Program-made: the position numbers and the translations under genes
The notes under the pieces: model-generated
What the model was told of the DNA's origin: nothing
What the model saw: the letters and a program-made list of their open reading frames with translations, nothing else
Database searches by the model: none
Assembly: GCA_038230975.1 (NCBI GenBank)
Contig: JBBRMF010000338.1
Location: 1-5,109 of the forward strand
Source of the DNA: JANXVV01 sp038230975
Lineage (GTDB): Bacteria > Planctomycetota > Phycisphaerae > Tepidisphaerales > Tepidisphaeraceae
Direction: 5' to 3'
DNA: 5,109 nt
In this document: piece after piece, positions 1 to 5,109 of the stretch
How the letters are laid out: each line of letters opens with the position of its first letter
How positions within the stretch are numbered: position 1 is the first letter of the stretch

Positions 1-137
1 AAGCAACGTGGCGAGCAACGCGTCGAAGTCGGATTGAGGTGTTTCGTTGGCCAAGGATCATGGTGTACATGATCCCGATCCCGAGCGCTACCTAACACGC
101 GCCGTACATGCGAAATTCGTTGCAAGCGGGTGAAGTG
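1..137 (-). other. Degraded sequence downstream of truncated astB, possibly decayed astB
   Basis: This stretch follows the stop codon of the astB fragment. Read on the minus strand, all three frames contain stops, so no intact gene continues. In the same frame as astB there is a short run, DRDHVHHDPWPT, which resembles the part of AstB that reads like DERHFAHHAALPA in Pseudomonas. It lies about 24 codons after the HRS motif, against about 21 to 23 expected. One frame over, the final 18 codons read without a stop and begin ANETPQSDFD. This fits an astB remnant carrying several indels, or poor sequence at a contig edge. The similarity is weak and was judged by eye, so unrelated sequence is a real alternative. 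Confidence 0.35.
55..75. repeat. Perfect 8-bp inverted repeat (hairpin)
   Basis: GGATCATG at 55-62 and CATGATCC at 68-75 are exact reverse complements around a 5-base loop. No T-run follows on either strand, so it is not a convincing terminator. It lies in the degraded sequence after the astB fragment and overlaps the codons reading VHHDP on the minus strand, so it may be a chance palindrome. Confidence 0.5.
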
Positions 138-557
138 TTACGAACGATGAAACTGGCTTACCAGATTGGCCGGGGTCATGTGAACTCGATGATCCGCAGT
201 GTCCGCGCTCGGAGAAACGGTCGCGGCATTGGCCGCCCACATGCTGGAGGCACTGCAGCACGAGGCTAACAGCGCGGGGTCTGTTCGATGAGCTGATTCC
301 AAAACGTTTGCATCGCTTCCAGAGAAGCCCAGGTTCCGAAGCGCGGCGAGAGTGGGCCGCTCTTGCGGAGGGAGTACGCCTTGCTTCAATCCCATATCTG
401 CAAGTAGCTTCATTTTGGCCAAACCTTCGAGCGCTGCGGCTTTGGGATTGGACATACTTTGTCCATGTTGCTGTGAAGCAATATTGCCATGGGCGAGCCC
501 GGCGTAGTTATGGGTGGGACCAACCAGGGCATCGAAATTAACTTCATGTGCATTCAT
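138..557 (-). pseudogene. astB: Truncated N-succinylarginine dihydrolase (AstB), N-terminal 139 residues only
   Basis: AstB hydrolyses N2-succinylarginine to succinylornithine, CO2 and two ammonia, the second step of the AST arginine pathway. The fragment matches family N-termini closely: VNFDALVGPTHNYAGL, the substrate loop AGLAHGNIAS at 19-28, the block NPKAAALEGLAKMK, PPQERP, GFSGSDANVLE, SSMWAANAATVSPSADT with Asn110, and a final FHRS with His137-Arg138. These positions equal E. coli numbering without gaps. I chose the ATG at 557; a TTG codon sits directly before it, and GGGAG lies 10 bases upstream at 568-572. A TAA stop follows Ser139, whereas family members run to about 445 residues. 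The catalytic Glu174, His248 and Cys365 of the family are all absent, so this product cannot be an active dihydrolase. It lies 237 bases downstream of astD on the same strand. The break could be true decay or an assembly or sequencing error near the contig edge. Confidence 0.85.
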
Positions 558-605
558 CAAGTGACTACTCCCGCTGAGTCGTGTAGGTTCCGCTATGAGC
601 CTGGG

Positions 606-698
606 AAATAATTCGTGGCACTCGACAGCGGCATACTACATACTATCAATGCGAAAAGTGTTCTAACACGGGCTGGAAGCCCATGCCACGAATAAGTT
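606..698. repeat. Short MITE-like/REP-like palindromic element between astD and astB
   Basis: The ends are inverted repeats: ATTCGTGGCA at 611-620 is the exact reverse complement of TGCCACGAAT at 684-693, and extending outward to 606-620 and 684-698 gives 13 of 15 matches. Inside, next to the right arm, a second palindrome (CACGGGCT at 667-674, AGCCCATG at 678-685, 3-base loop) pairs with a G-U wobble in minus-strand RNA. The element holds no gene, and I see no clear target-site duplication. The internal GGGCTTCCAGCCC-type core is a style I recall from planctomycete intergenic repeats; this was not checked. It may be a non-autonomous mobile or REP-type element, or it may act as an RNA structure between the two genes. 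Confidence 0.55.
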
Positions 699-739
699 CT
701 CAAGATATGCGCGGAACAAGAATCGTGAGCTATCGAAAG

Positions 740-760
740 ACGTTCCGAACAGCGGAGCGT
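740..760 (-). terminator. Possible weak hairpin terminator after astD
   Basis: ACGTTCCG at 740-747 pairs with CGGAGCGT at 753-760 (8 bp, one wobble, 5-base loop). In minus-strand RNA the stem is followed by CUUUCG, only a short U-run. It starts about 35 bases past the astD stop codon. It could end or attenuate transcription between astD and astB, but the evidence is thin. Confidence 0.25.
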
Positions 761-771
761 ACGAATGTCGA

Positions 772-789
772 CGTGCGGAATCGCGCACG
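772..789 (-). other. Hairpin directly after astD stop codon
   Basis: CGTGCG at 772-777 and CGCACG at 784-789 form a perfect 6-bp stem with a 6-base loop, five bases after the astD stop codon in the direction of transcription. There is no U-run, so a role in 3' end protection is as likely as termination. The stem is short enough to be chance. Confidence 0.3.
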
Positions 790-794
790 GTTGT

Positions 795-2252
795 TTACTC
801 ATTAAACCCTCGAGCTGGTTTGGGGCAGGAAAGTTGTTCGGCCTCTAGTGAGGCAACGGGATAGGAGCAGTAGTCGGTCGCGTAGTAGCCGCTGGGGCGA
901 TGATTGCCGCTAAGACCGATTCCACCGAAGGGGAGTTTGCCATTGGCACCGGTGGTTGGACGGTTCCAGTTGACCACGCCGGCGCGGATCTCGCGATAGA
1001 AGTGAGTGTATAGGTCGCGACGATCGCTGAGTAGTCCGGCTGCCAGACCGAACACCGTGCGATTGGCTTCACGGAGGGCGGCGTCGAAGTTTTTGACGCG
1101 GATGAGTTGCAGCAGCGGGCCGAAATGTTCGACGTCTTCAACCTCGGGGACGGTGGTAATGTCGATCAAACCCGGTGAGAGCATTGCCCGGCGGGGGCCG
1201 ATGCTGGTCATGGGGATCAGCGTTTGCCCGTCACGAAAACGCAAATCCTCCTGGGCCGCCAGCACTCGATCGGCGGCGGTATCTGTGATGACTGGTCCCA
1301 TGAAGGGAGCGGGGTCTTGATGGTAGGGTCCGACACAGATAGTTTCGATCAATTGTGCAAGCCGTTCGACGAAACGATCACCGGCTATGCCGACGGGCAC
1401 GATTAGGCGGCGGGCACAGGTACATCGTTGACCGGCGGTGAGGTAGGCGGATTGAATCGTCATGTAAGCGGCGGCATCAATGTCGGAGACCTCGGTCACG
1501 ATCAAAGGATTATTGCCCCCCATCTCCAATGCGAGAATCTTGTGAGGTTGGCCCGCGAGGGCGCGTTGAATCGCCAGTCCCGCGTTGACACTGCCTGTAA
1601 AGAAGATGCCATCCAGATCGCGATGATTGGCCAGTGTGGTTCCAGTATCACGGCCTCCTTGTAGTAGGCGAATCACGCCGGGTGGAAGGGCCGCCGCCTG
1701 CCATGCTTCGAGGGTTAGCTGGCCGACGAGTGGTGTTAATTCACTCGGTTTGAAGATGACTGTGTTACCTGCGAGCAAAGCGGGAACGATGTGAGCGTTC
1801 GGGAGATGGCCGGGAAAATTGAATGGGCCGAACACCGCGACCACTCCGTGCGGTTTGAAGCGGGTGGCGGCGGTGACGCCTGAATCAGTGGCGGTGGTTT
1901 CTTTTCGTCGCTCGGTGTATGCCTGAACGGAGACCGAGACCTTGGCAATCATGCTGGCGACTTCTTCTTTCGCTTCCCATCGGGGTTTGCCGGTTTCACG
2001 GCAGATGGCTTCTGACAGCTCAGGCTCTTTGGTGCGTAACTCGATGGCGAATGCTTCGACGCGTTCGATGCGATAGGCGAGGGTAGAGTGGGACCAGTCC
2101 GGCAATGCGGTGCGAGCTGCTTTTAGGGCGAGGTCGATATCATGGGGAGTGGCGGCGTGGCCGGACCAGACGGTTTCGCCGGTGGCGGGGTTGATGGAAG
2201 AAAAGAGGGGGCCTTGGCTTTGGGTCGAGAGATTGTTGAGGGGGTGGTTCAT
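795..2252 (-). CDS. astD: N-succinylglutamate 5-semialdehyde dehydrogenase (AstD)
   Basis: AstD oxidises N2-succinylglutamate semialdehyde to N2-succinylglutamate with NAD+, the fourth AST step, in the cytoplasm. The 485-residue product is a full-length aldehyde dehydrogenase (E. coli AstD is 492). Visible marks are RETGKPRWEA at 85-94, VFGPFNFPGHLPN at 140-152, FKPSELTP at 167-174, the NAD-binding GSVNAG at 220-225, the general base Glu243 in LEMGGNNP and the nucleophile Cys277 in GQRCTCARR, then PFGGIGLSGNHRPS near 441-454. Catalytic numbering equals the E. coli enzyme when the ATG at 2252 is used, so I chose it. It has no clear Shine-Dalgarno and leaves a 59-base gap to astA. An in-frame GTG at 2315 would add 21 unconserved residues; it overlaps the astA stop as GTGA and has GGAGG six bases upstream, so it may be the start used in the cell. 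The usual N-terminal INGxW motif is not seen. Confidence 0.95.
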   Translation of the reverse strand: MNHPLNNLSTQSQGPLFSSINPATGETVWSGHAATPHDIDLALKAARTALPDWSHSTLAYRIERVEAFAIELRTKEPELSEAICRETGKPRWEAKEEVASMIAKVSVSVQAYTERRKETTATDSGVTAATRFKPHGVVAVFGPFNFPGHLPNAHIVPALLAGNTVIFKPSELTPLVGQLTLEAWQAAALPPGVIRLLQGGRDTGTTLANHRDLDGIFFTGSVNAGLAIQRALAGQPHKILALEMGGNNPLIVTEVSDIDAAAYMTIQSAYLTAGQRCTCARRLIVPVGIAGDRFVERLAQLIETICVGPYHQDPAPFMGPVITDTAADRVLAAQEDLRFRDGQTLIPMTSIGPRRAMLSPGLIDITTVPEVEDVEHFGPLLQLIRVKNFDAALREANRTVFGLAAGLLSDRRDLYTHFYREIRAGVVNWNRPTTGANGKLPFGGIGLSGNHRPSGYYATDYCSYPVASLEAEQLSCPKPARGFNE

Positions 2253-2311
2253 GGGGTTGCGTGTCGATGTTCTATTGGGTGTATGTTCTTTAAGGGGACA
2301 CGAAAGACCCC

Positions 2312-3355
2312 TCACCCTAACCCTCCCCCCTGAATCCCGGGGGGAGGGGACAGGAGGGAAAATCTGATTGTGTCTCCGACAACTATGCCGAGGGCTGAGA
2401 GTACTTCGGCGGGAACGCCAACGCCGTCGGTTAAGTGTAGGCGTGCAGCGCAGGCGCGGAAATCGGTTCGGGCGTTGGAGACGATGTAGAGATCTGAATC
2501 CGGGTCTTGGTCGGCGACATAGGTCACGGTTTCGAGGCGGCTTTGTTGGGCGGTGTGAATCTCCTGTAGTCGGCAGGTCACGACGGGGCCAGCGTCAAAG
2601 ATATCGACCATCTTGGCAAAACAGAAGCCTTCGCTTTCGAGTAGCTTCATCGCGGGTCTGGTTTGTTCGTGAACGGCGCCGATGACATTCTGAGCTTCGG
2701 GTGGCAGCAGCGGAATATAGATTGGGTGTCGAGGCATCAGGTCGGCAATGAAGCGTTTGTCGACCATCGTGAGGTAGTCGGCTTTGGGGAGTTCGACGTC
2801 GAAAAAGTGACGGCCGAGTGCGTCCCAGAAAGGCGACCGACCGGTGGAATTGATCACGCCGCGCAACTCGGCGACGACGATTGGATCAAAGCAGGCGGCA
2901 TGTTCGGCCATGAATAGGAAGCGTGCCAGAGACAGGACGCGCCCGTTGGAACTATGACGAAACTCAGGGGCAAGAAAGAGGCTGCCAATCTCCGAAGGGC
3001 CGTTGTGTTCGGCGACGAGGTGGAGGGTTGGGATTTCTTTATGGACGCCGAGGATTTCGGATCGGTGGACTGAGGTTTCGAGGCGATAGGCGTAAAAAGG
3101 CTGGAATCCACCAACTTTGGAGACAATGCCACTCGTACCCACAACGCGTCGCGAGGGCAGATCTTCGGCGACGAACAAGTACGCTTCACCGGATGGGCTA
3201 TCGCCCATGTCGCGGAAACTGCGTTCGGATTTGAGGATCTTTTTACGAAGCAGATCGCGGTCATGCGGCAGTGTGGTCAGGCCGTACCCGGCATCCGATG
3301 TGAGAGCGAGTAGCGCATCAAGGTCGGCAAGTTTAACGGGGCGGATCACGATCAT
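2312..3355 (-). CDS. astA: Arginine N-succinyltransferase (AstA)
   Basis: AstA transfers succinyl from succinyl-CoA to the alpha-amino group of arginine, the committed first step of the AST pathway. The 347-residue product (E. coli 344) opens MIVIRPVKLADLDAL and carries family blocks throughout: GLTTLP near 25-30, GSLFLAPEFR near 124-133, FLFMAEHAA, VVAELRGVI, SPFWDALGRHFF, ADLMPRHPIYIPLL, PEAQNVIGAVHEQTRPA and VDIFDAGP. His229 in VHEQTRPA matches the proposed catalytic histidine of E. coli AstA. I chose the ATG at 3355 over a GTG two codons earlier, because it restores E. coli numbering at His229 and shares an ATGA overlap with the upstream hydrolase stop, which suggests translational coupling; no good Shine-Dalgarno is visible. 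The last dozen residues, about SPPPGIQGGGLG, are encoded by a GC-rich palindromic repeat and look acquired rather than conserved. Confidence 0.96.
   Translation of the reverse strand: MIVIRPVKLADLDALLALTSDAGYGLTTLPHDRDLLRKKILKSERSFRDMGDSPSGEAYLFVAEDLPSRRVVGTSGIVSKVGGFQPFYAYRLETSVHRSEILGVHKEIPTLHLVAEHNGPSEIGSLFLAPEFRHSSNGRVLSLARFLFMAEHAACFDPIVVAELRGVINSTGRSPFWDALGRHFFDVELPKADYLTMVDKRFIADLMPRHPIYIPLLPPEAQNVIGAVHEQTRPAMKLLESEGFCFAKMVDIFDAGPVVTCRLQEIHTAQQSRLETVTYVADQDPDSDLYIVSNARTDFRACAARLHLTDGVGVPAEVLSALGIVVGDTIRFSLLSPPPGIQGGGLG
2321..2348. repeat. GC-rich palindromic repeat at the 3' end of astA
   Basis: CCCTCCCCCC at 2321-2330 and GGGGGGAGGG at 2339-2348 form a perfect 10-bp stem around an 8-base loop. 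On the minus strand the repeat encodes PPPGIQGGG of AstA, and its 3' flank supplies the astA stop (2314-2312). The flanks (CTCACCCTAA on one side, GGGGACAGGAGGG on the other) follow a pattern I recall from dispersed bacterial intergenic repeats; this was not verified. In mRNA the stem would sit between astA and astD. It contains a GGAGG that could serve the GTG at 2315. It is not a typical terminator, since no U-run follows. Confidence 0.7.
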
Positions 3356-4596
3356 GGGCACCGCGCAGGTAGAGGCCGTGGTTTCATGGGCTTGAATTTG
3401 CCGGTTGCATATTGAAAGAGAAGTGACAGTGTGAGCTTGGCTCTTTCCGTCAGGCTATCGAGCAGAAGGTACTCGGAATCGCTGTGAAGATTACCACCGC
3501 GCGGGCCAAGAGTGTCGAGGGTGGGGAGTCCGGCGGCGGCCAGACGATTGCCGTCACAGACACCTCCGGCGGGTTTCCAGTCGAGTGTGAGGCCAAGTTC
3601 GCGGCCGCATTCCTGGATTTGGTGAAAGAGCTTGAGGGTCGCATCGTCCATCAGTTTTGGAGGCGCGGTGAATGAGCCGTGCAGTTTGAGGGAGATGCCT
3701 TCTTGTGAATTGATCTCGTGGAGAATCTGAGCGAGGCGCGATTCGACCGATCGTTGTTGATCCGTTGAATCCACACGGATATTGAGTCGGGCGATCGCGA
3801 GGTCGGGAACTATGTTCACCGGGCCACCGCCTTCAATCTGGCCGACGTTGACGGTCACGCCGGGAATCAATGTCGGCATTCCGTGAACGAGGACAATGAA
3901 ATCAGCCAGGGCATGAATGGCGTTGCGACCGAGTTCCGGATTTCTCCCTGCATGCGCGGCGCGACCGGTGACGACGGCGGCAAAATTGCCGGACCCTTTG
4001 CGGATGCCGACGAGAGATCCATCGGGCAACGCCGGCTCAAAGACCAGGCCGACATCATTTCGCTTTGCGGCTTGCTCAAATAGGGCTGAGGAACCTGGCG
4101 ATCCCAGTTCTTCATCAGGGGTTAAGAGTATTTCCCAACCAAGTTGCGAGGCGACACCGGATCGCTCGAGTGCTTGGAGTGCGGTCAGCAGTACAACCAA
4201 TCCCCCTTTGGCATCAGCAACGCCGGGGCCCCGCAGCGTGTTTGAATCGAGCTGGATCGGAGTTTGGAAGGGATGGTCGACGGCGAAAACGGTGTCGTAG
4301 TGAATTGCGAGCAGAACTTGCAACGGGGCAGAAGGCCTCTTGGTAATTCGAATCGCACGGCCGAGAGGTTGAAGGGCGAATTGACCGTGGCGATCGATAA
4401 TTTCCTGTCGGGGCAGATCGATCAATTCCATCGTGCCGCCAAGCGGACTGAATTCTGTGGCCACTACGGTGGCGAATCGTTCCAGGCCGGCCAAGTGATA
4501 GCTGCCGGTATTTATTGCAGACCAGGCGGTGACGAGGTCGACCATTTGCCCGCGTCGCGAGTCGATCCAATCGAGATGGGAGGAAAGTGGATTCAT
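3352..4596 (-). CDS. M20 family zinc hydrolase, carboxypeptidase G2-like; candidate succinylglutamate desuccinylase
   Basis: This 414-residue cytoplasmic protein (no signal peptide seen) has every M20 active-site residue: His99 in HYDTVF, bridging Asp128 in GVADAKGG, catalytic Glu162 and metal ligand Glu163 in TPDEELGS, Glu187 in VFEPAL and His371 in GGNLHSDSEY. The spacings 29, 34, 1, 24 and 184 nearly equal those of carboxypeptidase G2 (29, 34, 1, 24, 185). His215 in GRAAHAGRNPELGRNA marks the dimerisation ('lid') domain, about residues 200-315. It is first in a minus-strand operon and its TGA overlaps the astA ATG. Carboxypeptidase G2 releases glutamate from N-acyl-glutamates, and the M20 enzyme DapE removes succinyl groups. 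With AstE absent from the window, cleavage of N-succinylglutamate to succinate and glutamate is a reasonable inference, not shown. The ATG at 4596 has only AAAGG immediately before it; an ATG at residue 18 is a weaker alternative. Confidence 0.93.
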   Translation of the reverse strand: MNPLSSHLDWIDSRRGQMVDLVTAWSAINTGSYHLAGLERFATVVATEFSPLGGTMELIDLPRQEIIDRHGQFALQPLGRAIRITKRPSAPLQVLLAIHYDTVFAVDHPFQTPIQLDSNTLRGPGVADAKGGLVVLLTALQALERSGVASQLGWEILLTPDEELGSPGSSALFEQAAKRNDVGLVFEPALPDGSLVGIRKGSGNFAAVVTGRAAHAGRNPELGRNAIHALADFIVLVHGMPTLIPGVTVNVGQIEGGGPVNIVPDLAIARLNIRVDSTDQQRSVESRLAQILHEINSQEGISLKLHGSFTAPPKLMDDATLKLFHQIQECGRELGLTLDWKPAGGVCDGNRLAAAGLPTLDTLGPRGGNLHSDSEYLLLDSLTERAKLTLSLLFQYATGKFKPMKPRPLPARCP

Positions 4597-4616
4597 CCTT
4601 TAATTTCTATCGGTGG

Positions 4617-4622
4617 ATTATA
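4617..4622 (-). promoter_or_regulatory. Putative -10 box for the AST operon
   Basis: The minus strand reads a perfect TATAAT here, 21 bases before the ATG of the M20 hydrolase, in the divergent intergenic region. No good -35 lies at the usual distance; the 17-base position reads AACAAA, and TTCAAC sits 20 bases upstream. Transcription from here would give a leader of only about 14 bases, which would fit the weak Shine-Dalgarno of the hydrolase gene. This rests on a single hexamer. Confidence 0.35.
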
Positions 4623-4710
4623 GGGTGCAATGCCGTGTTTTTGTTGAAGGGATATTTTCTGTTTTGGTCGCGGTCGATTATCCTGACAGGCCAACCGATT
4701 AAGCTTTTCC

Positions 4711-4715
4711 TGGAG
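4711..4715 (+). promoter_or_regulatory. Ribosome binding site deciding the DUF485 gene start
   Basis: TGGAG lies six bases before the ATG at 4722. It favours this start over a longer reading from 4587, whose first 45 residues would overlap the opposite-strand hydrolase start and resemble no DUF485 N-terminus. Confidence 0.6.
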
Positions 4716-4721
4716 CAAGCG

Positions 4722-4976
4722 ATGAGCAACCCTGAAGATCACCCGGACAACGATCCGGAAACCGTCAGCCGTAATGCGAGAAATGGGCTGAGGCTGTTTG
4801 CCGTGTATGTCGTGATGTATGTCGGGTTCATGTTGCTCAACGCATTTGCGCATGAGCGAATGCAGCAACCGGTTCTGGCTGGAGTAAATCTGGCGATTGT
4901 GTACGGCATGGGCCTGATCATGGCGGCACTGTTATTGGCGCTGGTGTACATGTGGCTGTGTAAGGCGCGGGGGTAG
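4722..4976 (+). CDS. Small two-helix inner-membrane protein, DUF485 family
   Basis: The 84-residue product has a polar, acidic N-terminus (MSNPEDHPDNDPET), a short basic stretch (RNARNGLR), then two hydrophobic helices at about 23-43 and 51-79, ending in a short basic tail (CKARG). The pattern of a first helix ending in an aromatic/AxA-like turn, a short loop QQPVLAGVNLAIVYGMG and a second helix is that of DUF485 (YjcH-like) proteins. These usually precede a sodium:solute symporter of the ActP acetate-permease type. Their biochemical role is not established. Here the gene diverges from the AST cluster, and any symporter partner would lie beyond the window, past the heptamer repeats. The start is set by the Shine-Dalgarno at 4711-4715. 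The family call is by eye from the helix pattern and short motifs. Confidence 0.8.
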   Translation: MSNPEDHPDNDPETVSRNARNGLRLFAVYVVMYVGFMLLNAFAHERMQQPVLAGVNLAIVYGMGLIMAALLLALVYMWLCKARG

Positions 4977-5007
4977 TTGTCAATTCTCAGTAGAAATCTC
5001 CGTCTTG

Positions 5008-5109
5008 AACTGATAACTGATAACTGACAACTGACAACTGACAACTGACAACTGACAACTGACAACTGACAACTGACAACTGATAACTGATAACTGATAA
5101 CTGATAACT
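5008..5109. repeat. Heptanucleotide tandem repeat array running off the window end
   Basis: Fourteen complete 7-bp units and four bases of a fifteenth are present without any indel. The order is 2 x AACTGAT, 8 x AACTGAC, then 4 x AACTGAT and AACT. Only the last base of the unit varies, and it does so in blocks. The array begins 31 bases after the stop of the DUF485 gene. Similar heptamer short tandem repeats are known from cyanobacteria and appear in other genomes. The minus strand translates as repeats of SVVSCQL, but this is not a credible gene. Confidence 0.97.

Noticed and set aside
308..541. Plus-strand frame of 77 codons across astB
   Set aside because: It lies wholly antisense to the strongly conserved AstB frame and resembles nothing.
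593..802. 69-codon minus-strand reading frame between astD and astB
   Set aside because: It runs through the palindromic element and into the end of astD, shows no family resemblance and has no ribosome site that I can see; it is an intergenic open frame by chance.
2321..2348. Intrinsic terminator between astA and astD
   Set aside because: The stem is strong, but no U-run follows in either direction and the next gene on the strand is in the same pathway.
2368..3395. Several long plus-strand frames rich in arginine and glycine opposite astA
   Set aside because: These are shadows of a well-conserved GC-rich gene; their composition (RRR/GGG runs) is typical of antisense frames.
4587..4721. 45-residue N-terminal extension of the DUF485 protein
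   Set aside because: A good Shine-Dalgarno precedes the ATG at 4722, and the extension overlaps the start of the opposite-strand hydrolase and its promoter region.
4739..5065. 108-codon minus-strand frame beginning with SVVSCQL repeats
   Set aside because: Its N-terminus is the translated heptamer array and the rest is antisense to the DUF485 gene.
5008..5109. CRISPR array
   Set aside because: The units are 7 bp with no spacers; it is a simple tandem repeat.

Overview
The window looks like a fragment of a mid- to high-GC bacterial chromosome, most plausibly a planctomycete or a relative. I place it by inference from three things: an arginine-succinyltransferase cluster with a CPG2-like M20 hydrolase, a small DUF485 membrane protein, and short intergenic palindromes of a style I associate with planctomycete genomes. 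None of these is diagnostic. The right end runs out inside a 7-bp tandem repeat and the left end lies in or next to a broken gene. This would fit a draft contig that stopped at repeat or low-quality sequence.

Most of the window (about 4596 down to 138) is a minus-strand arginine catabolism (AST pathway) cluster, in transcription order: an M20 zinc hydrolase (4596-3352), astA (3355-2312, sharing an ATGA overlap with the hydrolase), astD (2252-795) and a truncated astB (557-138). AstA succinylates arginine. AstB would convert succinylarginine to succinylornithine. AstD oxidises succinylglutamate semialdehyde to succinylglutamate. The M20 hydrolase is spaced like carboxypeptidase G2, an enzyme that cleaves N-acyl-glutamates. 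It is therefore a natural candidate for the last step, the desuccinylation normally done by the unrelated AstE; this is inference. No astC or astE is present in the window.

astB is intact for 139 residues, up to the conserved substrate-binding His-Arg pair. It then hits a stop, and all three catalytic residues are lost. The 137 bases beyond carry only a faint, frame-shifted echo of AstB.

Two palindromic repeat elements lie in the cluster. One is a perfect 10-bp GC-rich stem that forms the 3' end of astA and supplies its last codons and a Shine-Dalgarno-like sequence before a possible GTG start of astD. The other is a ~93-bp element with terminal inverted repeats between astD and astB.

Divergent from the cluster, on the plus strand, is a small two-helix DUF485-family membrane protein (4722-4976). 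It is followed by an array of 14 and a half heptamers (AACTGAC/AACTGAT) that reaches the window end. The 125-bp divergent intergenic region holds a perfect TATAAT facing the AST cluster. I saw no tRNA, rRNA, CRISPR array or transposase.
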